Under the pieces are notes generated by a model. That model was not told the DNA's origin and ran no database searches. It worked only from the letters and a program-made list of their open reading frames with translations. DNA of 33,182 nt, taken from NCBI GenBank assembly GCA_012031415.1, contig JAAUTN010000037.1, positions 1-33,182 of the forward strand, written 5' to 3'. This DNA comes from Leptolyngbyaceae cyanobacterium SM1_4_3 (GTDB lineage: Bacteria; Cyanobacteriota; Cyanobacteriia; Elainellales; Elainellaceae). The position numbers and the translations under genes were made by a program. Position 1 is the first letter of the stretch. Each line of letters starts with the position of its first letter. Below are positions 23,672-32,817 of the stretch, piece by piece.

Positions 23672-24676
23672 GTGAGAAGTCTGTGTTTTTTGATTCCTGG
23701 AACAGGGGGTAAGTTTGCCTGTGGAGGACTGTGGGCAGAGTTGAAAACACTACGTCTAGCGCAAGAAGTCTGTTCAGCTAAAGTTGTGACTTATCGCCAA
23801 CGTGAAAAGGAAACATTGTTTTTAGACGATGTACTTCAGAAACCACAGTTAGAAGATGTCATTTTTGTGATTAGCTGGGGATTTGATGTTCCTAAACTTT
23901 CTGCCAGATTAAAGTCCTACAATGTGGTCTATCATGCCCACAGTGCAGAGTATGGGTTTAAGTTACCGTCTAGTGTTCCAATTATTACTGTTAGCCGAAA
24001 TACAATGGGATACTGGGGACAGCGATCGCCCCACTCCTTAATCTATTATCTACCCAACCAAATCTCAGATCAGTTCCACAATCTAAATTTGGAGCGAGAT
24101 ATTGATGTGTTGGTGCAGGCGCGGAAATCATCGGAATATTTGCTTAAAGAATTAGTACCCGCTTTGCAGCAAAAGTGTAATGTCACTGTCGTCAATTCTT
24201 ACGTTGAAGATCTGGCAGGGTTATTTAATCGCGCTAAGGTTTACCTTTATGATTCGGCAGAATATTGGGCAATGCAGGGTGTGAGTGAAGGATTTGGATT
24301 GCAGCCAATGGAGGCGATCGCCTGCGGTTGTCAGGTTTTCTCTAGCGTCAATGGCGGTTTGTCAGATTATCTCGATCCGGGATTTAACTGTTACAAAATT
24401 GCCGCATATTCTAAAGAATTTGATGTTCAGCGTATTCTGAGGGTAGTTCACAATTTACCCCCAATTGCCTTACCTGAAGAGTTTTTTGCAGAATATCGCA
24501 CCAAAAATATCATCCAACGGCTTGAGCAAATTCTGACTGATATCAATTATTTCTTGGATCACAAAGATCAACATTCGTCTCATATTCAGTCACTAACTTC
24601 ACTACGGCTGACAAAATTACGCACACAGCGCATCTTCGCTAAGCTCAAAGAGCGATATCTTAGTTCCAAAACTTGA
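23672..24676 (+). CDS. Family 4-like glycosyltransferase (GT-B fold)
   Basis: A 334-residue glycosyltransferase. The C-terminal half carries the retaining GT-B signature GVSEGFGLQPMEAIACGCQV with the E-x7-E pair, followed by FSSVNGGLSDYL. The N-terminal domain starts RSLCFLIPGTGGKFACGGLW, with a glycine-rich loop for the acceptor side, and contains VVYHAHSAEYGF. It probably acts at the cytoplasmic face in polysaccharide or glycan synthesis; donor and acceptor are unknown. The frame opens at GTG 23642 (ATG 23645), but GTG 23672 is preceded by the strong GGGAGGGAA and begins the Rossmann strand directly, so I prefer it. AT content is higher than in neighbours, a possible sign of transfer. Confidence 0.85.
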   Translation: MRSLCFLIPGTGGKFACGGLWAELKTLRLAQEVCSAKVVTYRQREKETLFLDDVLQKPQLEDVIFVISWGFDVPKLSARLKSYNVVYHAHSAEYGFKLPSSVPIITVSRNTMGYWGQRSPHSLIYYLPNQISDQFHNLNLERDIDVLVQARKSSEYLLKELVPALQQKCNVTVVNSYVEDLAGLFNRAKVYLYDSAEYWAMQGVSEGFGLQPMEAIACGCQVFSSVNGGLSDYLDPGFNCYKIAAYSKEFDVQRILRVVHNLPPIALPEEFFAEYRTKNIIQRLEQILTDINYFLDHKDQHSSHIQSLTSLRLTKLRTQRIFAKLKERYLSSKT

Positions 24677-24750
24677 TGTGTCTCTAGAATGAAACCTTAA
24701 TGATAAAAGTTTCCTGTGCAATCAACAAAGTGCCGGAAACTTCGATTTCT

Positions 24751-24803
24751 GTAGGGCGGACATCCTGACTGATTAATTGGAATGAGCAAGATGCCCATCC
24801 TAC
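24751..24803. repeat. Imperfect inverted repeat GTAGGGCGGACATC...GATGCCCATCCTAC
   Basis: The arms at 24751-24764 and 24790-24803 pair with a few mismatches around a 25-nt loop. It looks like one of the GTAGG...CCTAC dispersed repeats of cyanobacteria. Confidence 0.5.
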
Positions 24804-24885
24804 TAAGAAGCTTAAAAAGTTACACATCGCGTACCTGAAGTGTTGGATTCTACGACACGACACATTTCTTCCAGGAGATCAAGAT

Positions 24886-25943
24886 ATGACTTCTCAAACA
24901 CCTTCTGATGCTGAAAAACCTAAAGCTAAGCGAACGGGAAAACCTCTGCCGCCGAAGTTAATTATTTGGTTAGGTAAGTTGATTTGGACGACAATGTGGC
25001 AAGTAATGATGTCTAACCTTGCCCCGCGCAGCAAATCGGGGGAGTACATTCGTCCTAGCAGCCAATTCCGCAATTTTATTAGCACTGAGGAGGGTAATCT
25101 CTATCTGCCCGAAGCAGGTCGCTATCGCCTCTACGTCGGTATGAGTTGCCCCTGGGCACACCGTACTCTAGTTGTTCGCGCTTTGAAAGGACTGGAGGAC
25201 GCGATCGCGCTCTCTATCGTCTCGCCCCTCGATAGCGGCTGGGCACTCGATCAGCCCGAAGCCGAAATTCGCACCCTGGCTGACCTGTACCAGCTAGGGG
25301 AACCGGGCTACAGCGGTCGTAGTACTGTTCCTGTGCTGTGGGATACCCAGACGCAGACGATTGTGAACAACGAGAGCGCAGAAGTTATCGTGATGCTGAA
25401 CTCAGAGTTTAATGCGATCGCACCCACCCCACCCTCGACCTCTACCCCGAAGCGCTCAAGCCAAAAATTGACGAGTGGAACGAGAAAATTTATCACTCCG
25501 TAAATAACGGCGTTTATCGCTGCGGTTTTGCTCAAACCCAGGAGGCATATGACGTTGCCTGTAAGCAACTGTTTAACACACTCGATGAAATTGACGCTAT
25601 TCTAGAGAAGAATCGCTACCTGTGTGGCGATTACCCCACCCTAGCTGATGTTCGCCTGTTTACCACGCTGTTTCGCTTTGATGTAGCATACTACGGACTG
25701 TTTAAATGCAACCGTCGTAGAATCCAGGATTACAAAAATCTGGGTGCTTATCTGAGTGACCTTTATCAACTCCCTGGTGTAGCTAGCACCTGCGACCAGG
25801 AAAGCGTCAAGCGAGACTACTATGGCAACTTGTTTCCGCTAAATCCGGGCGGGATCATTCCCTCTGGACCTGATCTGACCAATATTTCAGAACCGCACGG
25901 GCGCGAAATGCTGGGCAAAGCTGGTAGGGCGATCGCCCCATAA
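24886..25943 (+). CDS. Glutathionyl-hydroquinone reductase / Xi-class glutathione transferase, frameshifted
   Basis: The protein reduces glutathionyl-hydroquinones using glutathione. The N-terminal thioredoxin-fold domain shows the Xi-class motif MSCPWAHRT with nucleophile Cys88 and, later, TVPVLWDTQTQTIVNNESAE. The frame from 24886 ends at 25503, but its last 24 residues are out of register. The helical C-terminal domain is intact one frame over from about 25425: LDLYPEALKPKIDEWNEKIY, then RYLCGDYPTLADVRLFTTLF, ending REMLGKAGRAIAP with TAA at 25941-25943. One missing C in the CCC run at 25423-25425 (GCACCCACC for GCACCCCACC) restores about 352 aa, in the normal range. Neighbours give no pathway clue. 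Confidence 0.85.
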
Positions 25944-26040
25944 CGACCGCCCTTCAAAAGTGTGGCACTTACAACCTAATCAAATTCCCTATACGTCGCA
26001 AAAGTATTTTAAAATTATTAACAATTAGTATAGTCGCCAC

Positions 26041-26058
26041 GAGAATCTAGCGATTCTC
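26041..26058. repeat. Short hairpin before the EF-G gene
   Basis: GAGAATC and GATTCTC pair over 7 bp with a 4-nt loop, between the GST gene and the EF-G gene. No T-tract follows. Confidence 0.35.
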
Positions 26059-26170
26059 AAACTCCAGGTGGTGGGATCTGCCCGTGCTGCTGTGAAAGCA
26101 ACGCCGTTCCCCTTGAGTGCCACTTGCGAGTGATTGTCACTGGTTTGTAGAACCTATCTGTAGAGCAATT

Positions 26171-28257
<2,087 letters not shown>

Positions 28258-28262
28258 GCAGG

Positions 28263-28295
28263 GAGGGAGGGGCGATCGCCTATCACCCCTCCCTC
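28263..28295 (+). terminator. Perfect 10-bp hairpin after the EF-G gene
   Basis: GAGGGAGGGG (28263-28272) pairs with CCCCTCCCTC (28286-28295) around a HIP1-containing loop. It starts 6 nt after the restored EF-G stop. Confidence 0.5.
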
Positions 28296-28310
28296 AAATT
28301 CTGAGTGAAA

Positions 28311-28353
28311 GGGTAGGGGAAGGGAAAGCGTTGCCCGTTCCCCTTCCCTTTTA
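28311..28353 (+). terminator. Rho-independent-type terminator
   Basis: GGGTAGGGG pairs with CCCCTTCCC (one mismatch) and is followed by TTTTATTT, the classic layout. It probably ends transcription of the EF-G gene before the DUF6464 gene begins at 28402. Confidence 0.55.
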
Positions 28354-28401
28354 TTTAATTTGGTAGAATATCTGGCCACTCGCTGATTGCGCTCAATTGC
28401 T

Positions 28402-28767
28402 ATGGAGTCAAATTTGCTGCTGCCCACCGAGATCATTCTGAGCAACACCCGCTCGACTTTGGGGCATCTCTACCTGGACTGGAACCCTCAACCCGGTGCA
28501 TACCTGGAAGTAGAAGGGCAAACCTATCTGGTGTTAGAGCGTAAACACCGCTATTTGCTAAAATCGGGTCGCTATCAGATACACAAAATTGCCCTCCACG
28601 TTCAGAAGACGCATACGCCAGTTGAAAAAAGTTTGGTGGATGGTCGTTGGGTGATTGGCGACACGACCTGTACCTATAATGCGCGATCGGAACTGCTGCG
28701 CTGTGCGGTCAATCCGAGTGGGCCATGCGATCGCTGCCTTCACTATCACCCTTCCGAAAACTTCTAA
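28402..28767 (+). CDS. DUF6464-type conserved cyanobacterial protein
   Basis: A 121-residue soluble protein beginning MESNLLLPTEIILSNTRSTL, with a beta-rich core (GAYLEVEGQTYLVLERKHRY) and an ending NPSGPCDRCLHYHP with a CxxC pair. This matches my memory of the DUF6464 family, common and nearly restricted to cyanobacteria, function unknown. The Cys pair may bind metal. ATG 28402 is chosen over an in-frame TTG at 28387. It is transcribed toward the minus-strand F420-type oxidoreductase gene, and a long inverted repeat separates the two. Confidence 0.7.
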   Translation: MESNLLLPTEIILSNTRSTLGHLYLDWNPQPGAYLEVEGQTYLVLERKHRYLLKSGRYQIHKIALHVQKTHTPVEKSLVDGRWVIGDTTCTYNARSELLRCAVNPSGPCDRCLHYHPSENF

Positions 28768-28771
28768 CGTT

Positions 28772-28840
28772 CCCAATCACTCACCGCTGATGGACTAGAA
28801 CTACTAACCGATGGACTATCAGCGGTGGGTGTGCATTGGG
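28772..28840. terminator. Long inverted repeat between convergent genes, likely bidirectional terminator
   Basis: CCCAATCACTCACCGCTGAT (28772-28791) pairs with ATCAGCGGTGGGTGTGCATT and following GGG (28818-28840), with one mismatch and a small bulge. The loop carries two copies of GATGGACTA. It lies 5 nt past the DUF6464 stop and about 55 nt past the stop of the convergent gene. Confidence 0.5.
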
Positions 28841-28895
28841 GCTGTTAGCTTACGCCTGAAAACAACATTTCTGGCTGAAATTTAACGGCTGGTAG

Positions 28896-29543
28896 TCATC
28901 GCCGTAATGCTTTGAGTCCGAGATTCGGAAATAATTGACTGGAAACGGCAAATTGTACCCAGGCAGTTGCCAAGGTTTCTAAGGATCGAGCAACGATTAG
29001 ATCACCTGCGTCTATTGCTTCATAGCCACAATCTACAATCAATCCTGCAACCGTTTTCTTTGCCTCTTCGTCATCTCCACAATAAAAAATACTGGGATAC
29101 TCAACCCCAAATTGTCGGGTATTTGAAGCCAAAATTTCTGCAAAGGTCATGTTGAAAGCTTCTACAACTTTGGCTTTGGGCGCAACCTGTTGAATGGCTT
29201 CTGCGATCGACAGTTTGAGATCGGTCACAATCCCAATCGTCTGCCCTGTAAAGTCTGGATGTAAAGCACTAATACAAGTGATGATGATTTTGCCCTCTAG
29301 GGAGCATATCATACGAAGGATCGCTTCCAAAGAAGGAAACCCGACTGCTAGCATCACAGTGTCACTTTGAGTAACAGCTTCTTCTGGTGTCCCAACTTTA
29401 GCATTGCTCCCTGCCGCCATTGCCAAATCTTGCAATTTGTTCGCGTCTCTAGAATAAGAAAAAATGACCTGATGCCCAGCTTGCGCCCAGAGTTTTCCCA
29501 GTGCAGCGCCCATGTTACCCGATCCAATAATGCCAATGTTCAT
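28896..29543 (-). CDS. NADPH-dependent F420-reductase-like NAD(P)-binding oxidoreductase
   Basis: A 215-residue Rossmann protein of the F420_oxidored family. The nucleotide-binding motif GIIGSGNMGAALGKLW starts at residue 4, and FSYSRDANK (residues about 29-37) fits NADP preference. ISALHPDFTGQTIGI and AFNMTFAEIL are typical positions of this group. Bacteria lacking coenzyme F420 carry many such proteins with unknown substrates, so a simple F420 assignment is unsafe. Its ATG overlaps the stop of the upstream membrane-protein gene by 4 nt (ATGA), so the two are translationally coupled. Confidence 0.8.
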   Translation of the reverse strand: MNIGIIGSGNMGAALGKLWAQAGHQVIFSYSRDANKLQDLAMAAGSNAKVGTPEEAVTQSDTVMLAVGFPSLEAILRMICSLEGKIIITCISALHPDFTGQTIGIVTDLKLSIAEAIQQVAPKAKVVEAFNMTFAEILASNTRQFGVEYPSIFYCGDDEEAKKTVAGLIVDCGYEAIDAGDLIVARSLETLATAWVQFAVSSQLFPNLGLKALRR

Positions 29544-30018
29544 GCGTTCTCTTTTAGGCGCGATCGCTCAATTAATGTAGCCTGATTCGCAAACCAATAG
29601 CCCGCGATCGCAATTACAATTGTTATGATTGCTGCCACAACATTTGGATAAATCACGATGCCAAAGAGTTCAGGTTCACGAATATTGCCAAGAACCGGAT
29701 CATTGAGAAATCCATAGGACGTTCCACTCCAAAAGCCAGATGCAATCAACCCAATCCAAAAGGCTGAACCGAGAAATGCTGCCAGCCCCATCGAAAAAAG
29801 GTCATAAGCCGGACGAACATTCAAAATTGCCAACGCAGAAATCCCCAGCGATGCTGCGGCAAAAAAGGACATTGCACAGTGGAGTTTAGCATGGGGCAAC
29901 CAAGCAGGGTTGTTCATATGACCACTTGCTAATAGAATGGCATCCACACCAATAGGAATAACCAGCGTTGACACGGCCGCCAGGGTCAGTAGCGATTTAG
30001 CTATTTTTTTCGGTGCAT
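29540..30018 (-). CDS. Membrane protein, DUF6640-like, with a start-proximal homopolymer frameshift
   Basis: An integral membrane protein with about four helices: LVIPIGVDAILLASG, MSFFAAASLGISALAIL, LGSAFWIGLIASGFW and VVAAIITIVIAIAGYWF. The segment HMNNPAWLPHAKLHCAM is a conserved-looking polar loop. The uninterrupted frame begins only at GTG 29974. An excellent ribosome-binding site AGGAGG lies 7 nt before ATG 30018, and from there MHRKK runs into TAG. If the A7 run (T7 at 30004-30010 on the plus strand) is read as A8, the protein continues IAKSLLTLAAVSTLVIP in frame. I therefore set the start at 30018. It is the first gene of a pair with the overlapping oxidoreductase. Confidence 0.7.
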
Positions 30019-30197
30019 ACCTTATCCTCCTTACTACTAAGAATCAAGTATTATGATTGCAACTCATCATTGCTTATGGGGAGCTTACCATAGCTATGAC
30101 TAGAGAAGCGATTGCCTGATTAGTAACTTTGCAATCACTAAACTCTTAACACTAGCGGATTGACCTTCACATCCGCCCTGACCAATAACTTAAGCAA

Positions 30198-30284
30198 GCT
30201 AACGTTCCTGATCAGCGGTTGCAAGCAACCTTTGTATTCACACCAGGGAATTTTGGCAGTCCGCTCCAACCGGGTTGTTATGCC
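30198..30284 (-). other. attC-like recombination site 1 (downstream of the PIN toxin gene)
   Basis: On the minus strand this 87-bp element reads GGCATAAC, an 11-nt spacer, AGCGG, a variable central part, CCGCT, a 10-nt spacer, GTTAGC. Outer TAAC/GTTA and inner AGCGG/CCGCT boxes are complementary, giving the R''-L''...L'-R' layout of integron attC sites. The inner boxes are followed by further imperfect pairing (ACTGC with TTGC). It begins 7 nt after the full-length PIN stop, the place expected in a gene cassette. Confidence 0.55.
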
Positions 30285-30291
30285 GTGCTTT

Positions 30292-30699
30292 TCAAGGAAC
30301 TTTGAATGGATTAACAGTGCCTAGCCCATCAATACTTGAATATCCAAGCTTCTCTGTGTAAAGCGTTTGAACGTTTGCTTCCAAACAAGCAGCAATAATC
30401 ATTGAATCCCAATGAGATAGGCTAAAACGGTTCATTAGATTCTCAGCACGATCAATAACGTTCCATGCTGGAAGCGCCGTTTACCAAACCTGTTGCAAAT
30501 CATGAATATACTGATAGGCTTGCGCTCTATTATATCCCAATGATTCCAATTTGCGATTGGCTGCTAAATACTCATAAGCAACTTGCCACAACAAAACACC
30601 TTCCGTCAGAGCAGATACAGGGGAAATTGCTACTCCTTGCGTGACTGGATTACGAGGATCATTGACATAAATCAAAATATTAGTATCAACGGCATTCAT
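30292..30699 (-). pseudogene. PIN-domain toxin (VapC-like) with an in-frame stop codon
   Basis: PIN toxins are Mg2+-dependent RNases. The first 73 codons read MNAVDTNILIYVNDP (first Asp5) through EYLAANRKLESLGYNRAQAY and DLQQVW, and then TAA at 30481-30483. In the same frame the domain resumes as TALPAWNVIDRAENLMNRFS, then HWDSMIIAACLEANVQTLYT with the later acidic residues, ending NPFKVP at TGA 30292-30294. A K or Q codon changed to TAA (one base) explains it. It overlaps the antitoxin gene by 14 nt. Inactivation of a toxin is easily tolerated, so this could be genuine decay. Confidence 0.8.
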
Positions 30700-30928
30700 G
30701 CAGCATATCCCGTGTGAATTGAGGAGCATCCATTGAAATTGGGTTTTGCTGCATTCGTTCAACAAGCGCTTTCAAAAACTCCCGTTTGGTCTCTACATCA
30801 GCAATTGGCGGTGACACAACTTGAGGGGACTGAATTAACAACTCAACCTCAGTCCCTTCAGGTAACTCAAAAGCTATTTGGAGGATAAATGTACCGTTAC
30901 GGTAAATTGCTTTCAGGTCCTGAGGCAT
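30686..30928 (-). CDS. AF2212/PG0164-type (DUF104) antitoxin
   Basis: An 80-residue partner of the PIN toxin. Residues 1-35, MPQDLKAIYRNGTFIL then LPEGTEVELLIQ, match the DUF104 antitoxin fold (AIY.NG.F...LPEG..V.L.I). A longer, charged C-terminal segment (TKREFLKALVERMQQNP) probably wraps the toxin. The start precedes the toxin gene and the two overlap by 14 nt, the usual antitoxin-first order. Together they form a type II toxin-antitoxin module lying between two attC-like sites. Confidence 0.75.
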   Translation of the reverse strand: MPQDLKAIYRNGTFILQIAFELPEGTEVELLIQSPQVVSPPIADVETKREFLKALVERMQQNPISMDAPQFTRDMLHECR

Positions 30929-31085
30929 AGAAAATACTCCATGCTGATTGCTTAACCATGTTCTCTAGCATAGCCGATCGCCCTATCATCAACCTTAACA
31001 TACCGTCTCATCGACAACCTCAATCTTGCTTAATCCCGAACGCTGACAGATAAGCTTTCGGCTATCGTCCCTACAGAGGACTTGA

Positions 31086-31172
31086 GGCATAACGCCAAAA
31101 GTCAGCGGCGGTAGGTAACCCTGAAACGAAGTGCGAAGACTCTGTACCGTCCGCTCCACTGTGTTGTTAGCC
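31086..31172 (-). other. attC-like recombination site 2 (downstream of hicA)
   Basis: On the minus strand the 87-bp element reads GGCTAACAACACAGTGG, then AGCGGACGGTA, a central loop of about 30 nt, TACCGCCGCTGAC, then TTTTGGCGTTATGCC. AGCGG(A)CGGTA pairs with TACCGCCGCT leaving one extrahelical A, and GGC-TAAC pairs with GTTA-t-GCC. Bulged bases of this kind give attC sites their strand polarity. It begins 13 nt past the hicA stop. Length, box spacing and position match site 1 although the central sequence differs. Confidence 0.58.
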
Positions 31173-31185
31173 TGCAATTTACGCG

Positions 31186-31410
31186 CTATTTAGCAGCAAC
31201 AAATTCCTCTACGGTTAATCCAGCAGTGCGTATTAAACTTCGCAAGGTTCCTTTCGCTACTTCACGGTGATCAGGAACCGAAAGCGTGACAAGCTCTTCG
31301 TCTTTCGTCATGATGATGTGGCTACCCGTCTGCCGCACAGCTTCCCAACCCAATGACTCAAACACGCGCACGACTTCGCGCCCACTCATTACAGGTAAAG
31401 CAGAACCCAT
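31186..31410 (-). CDS. hicA: HicA-type mRNA interferase toxin
   Basis: A 74-residue toxin of the HicA/YcfA family, a double-stranded-RNA-binding-fold ribonuclease that cuts mRNA. The pattern MSGREVVRVFESLGWEAVRQ, then TGSHIIM with catalytic His31, and SVPDHREVAKGTLRSLIRTA is typical. Its ATG overlaps the hicB stop by one base (TAATG), so the pair is coupled, with the antitoxin first. The first Met (MGSALPVMSG) or Met8 could be the true start; the overlap favours the first. An attC-like site follows 13 nt after the stop. Confidence 0.88.
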   Translation of the reverse strand: MGSALPVMSGREVVRVFESLGWEAVRQTGSHIIMTKDEELVTLSVPDHREVAKGTLRSLIRTAGLTVEEFVAAK

Positions 31411-31616
31411 TACGCAACGACCTCAACCTGGTAGGTCTCTACGGTCAGCGGTATTCCACGCTCTGCTCGAACCTGTAGACAACCTGCGATGGCATCTTTG
31501 ATATTTTCGAGGGCTTCCTGTTTAGTTTGACCTTGACTCACACACCCTGGGATACTGGGGCACTCCACAATCCAAACTCCATCCTCATCACGATCAAGCG
31601 TTACGCTAAATCTCAT
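31410..31616 (-). CDS. hicB: HicB-type antitoxin
   Basis: A 68-residue HicB antitoxin consisting of the partial RNase H-like N-domain: VTLDRDEDGVWIVECPSIPG, then CVSQGQTKQEALENIKDAIA. It lacks the C-terminal DNA-binding domain of long HicB proteins, so it may neutralise HicA without strong autoregulation, or use another factor. It is upstream of hicA, the reverse of the E. coli hicAB order. The next upstream 180 nt hold no gene. Confidence 0.88.
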   Translation of the reverse strand: MRFSVTLDRDEDGVWIVECPSIPGCVSQGQTKQEALENIKDAIAGCLQVRAERGIPLTVETYQVEVVA

Positions 31617-31797
31617 AGCATGTTTCCTCAGTAAAAGGTGTTATGTCTACATTTTATCTCACCCTTTTCTCAAATTCAGGACAACTGCATCGTAGATGCC
31701 CTCTCAACCACAATTAACAACCTAGCGTCTCCCTCAATTCCCACGAATGATTCAGCAAACAAGGATTCTCAAGTGAACTCATCGAATTTTGTTTACA

Positions 31798-32575
31798 TCA
31801 TGTGTTGAAAACATTGCATAATTCGTCTTGAATGCACTTACCTCTCGGAAGATCAATCATTAGTTCTTGGCACTCAATCGTTTGTAACCGATTGAGAAGT
31901 CCCAAATCATAGAAGTTCTTTGCATTGTGGATAGGTTCCCCCCTCCTGCAATCATATAGAAAAGAATCACAACCTCGTAGCGCGTCAACTGTGCATTAAT
32001 GAACCTAGCGTACAAATCTTTGTTACTACTGGCAGCGGCTACCTCGACAACGAATAACAGATTTCTGAAATACCCATCAAGGAATTCCCCGTGGTCAGAC
32101 ATGATACGACGGAGGGCTTCTGAATAATGATGCTGCCGATCTTTAAAGGGAATTTTGTAGAAATTAGCACTTCCTGTATGTTGAAGTGCCTTTCTTACCT
32201 TGTCAGATTCTGCACCTCCTGAGCCGACATAATTCTTTAATTGCTCTCTCTTTGCAATGTACTTGAGACATTTGTAGGCTGAAATTTCTTCATCGTCCAC
32301 AATGATAATGCTGTTTTGGATTCGGTTCTGCAGGCCTTTAAAGAGCTTAAAAAATATACCGTCCTCGTTCTGGCGTTTGAATTGTTCACGAGTTAGATAA
32401 GTTGTATACGCGACAACAATAAGTGCTAAGACTTCCATAAACACCGCTCAAATATGATCCAAATTCGCCCCGTTTGTTGTACTCTTTGGACAAATTCCCA
32501 TAAAATTGAGGTAAGTAGATAAAGACCGGACATAGAATCCAACCGAAAAAGTAGGAATACTTTATATCTCTTCAA
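31798..32575 (-). pseudogene. Putative phage abortive-infection protein (AbiC-like), several frameshifts
   Basis: The longest intact piece (31860-32444) reads LTREQFKRQNEDGIFFKLFK, then HGEFLDGYFRNLLFVVEVAA and FINAQLTRYEVVILFYMIAG. This layout of FRNL, then AQL..YE..LLFY, matches my memory of the putative AbiC family. At the C-terminus the C6 run at 31938-31943 appears one base short. Restoring it gives EPIHNAKNFYDLGLLNRLQT and a stop at 31798-31800. At the N-terminus another frame carries a membrane helix YFFGWILCPVFIYLP and LSKEYNKRGEFGSYLSGVYG before the intact piece, so a second break lies near 32430-32440 and the start (TTG near 32575) is uncertain. It would be a membrane-anchored anti-phage protein if functional. 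Confidence 0.65.
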
Positions 32576-32604
32576 AACAGTGAAAAGCAGATATGCTCTA
32601 GTTC

Positions 32605-32817
32605 TCAATCAACATCCTCATGAAAATAGTATAGTGGCTCTTCGTTGAAATCAGAACTATCTATGTCAGTCTCCTCATCAAACTCATCCCCTTCATACCA
32701 AATCGACCACCAAAAACCACTAGCGTGAGCTTCTTTAAGTAATTGATGTCGGACTTCATTCATGTCCTGGTTATCAGCTTCAACATAACCAGAAACCGTA
32801 TCAAGGCAGAGTTCCAA
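32605..32817 (-). CDS. Small acidic protein of unknown function, probably truncated
   Basis: A 70-residue open frame with TTG start, rich in Asp and Glu (EGDEFDEETDIDSSDFNEEP) and Trp (GFWWSIWYEG). The frame is open further upstream for nine codons (DKYGSGGN) before a stop, and the opening GGNLELCLDTVSGYVEADNQ looks like the inside of a domain. It may therefore be the 3' end of a longer gene. I do not recognise a family. It ends about 30 nt before the AbiC-like gene on the same strand and may share its transcript or cassette. Confidence 0.5.
   Translation of the reverse strand: MELCLDTVSGYVEADNQDMNEVRHQLLKEAHASGFWWSIWYEGDEFDEETDIDSSDFNEEPLYYFHEDVD

Noticed and set aside
30041-30057. AATCA...TGATT palindrome upstream of the membrane-protein operon as a possible operator
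   Set aside because: Arms of only 5 bp in AT-rich DNA; too weak to call without a regulator nearby.
30155-30176. GCGGAT/ATCCGC hairpin left of attC-like site 1 as another attC
   Set aside because: Outer TAAC/GTTA boxes are missing or mis-spaced, and the 6-bp stem alone is not enough.
30995-31177. Minus-strand 60-codon frame between hicA and the antitoxin gene
   Set aside because: Most of it is the translation of attC-like site 2. No ribosome-binding site and no family resemblance.
31617-31797. Spacer after the AbiC-like gene examined for a further attC site
   Set aside because: Only a GGTTGTTA-like right end is present near 31725-31735; no matching left arm or inner boxes were found.
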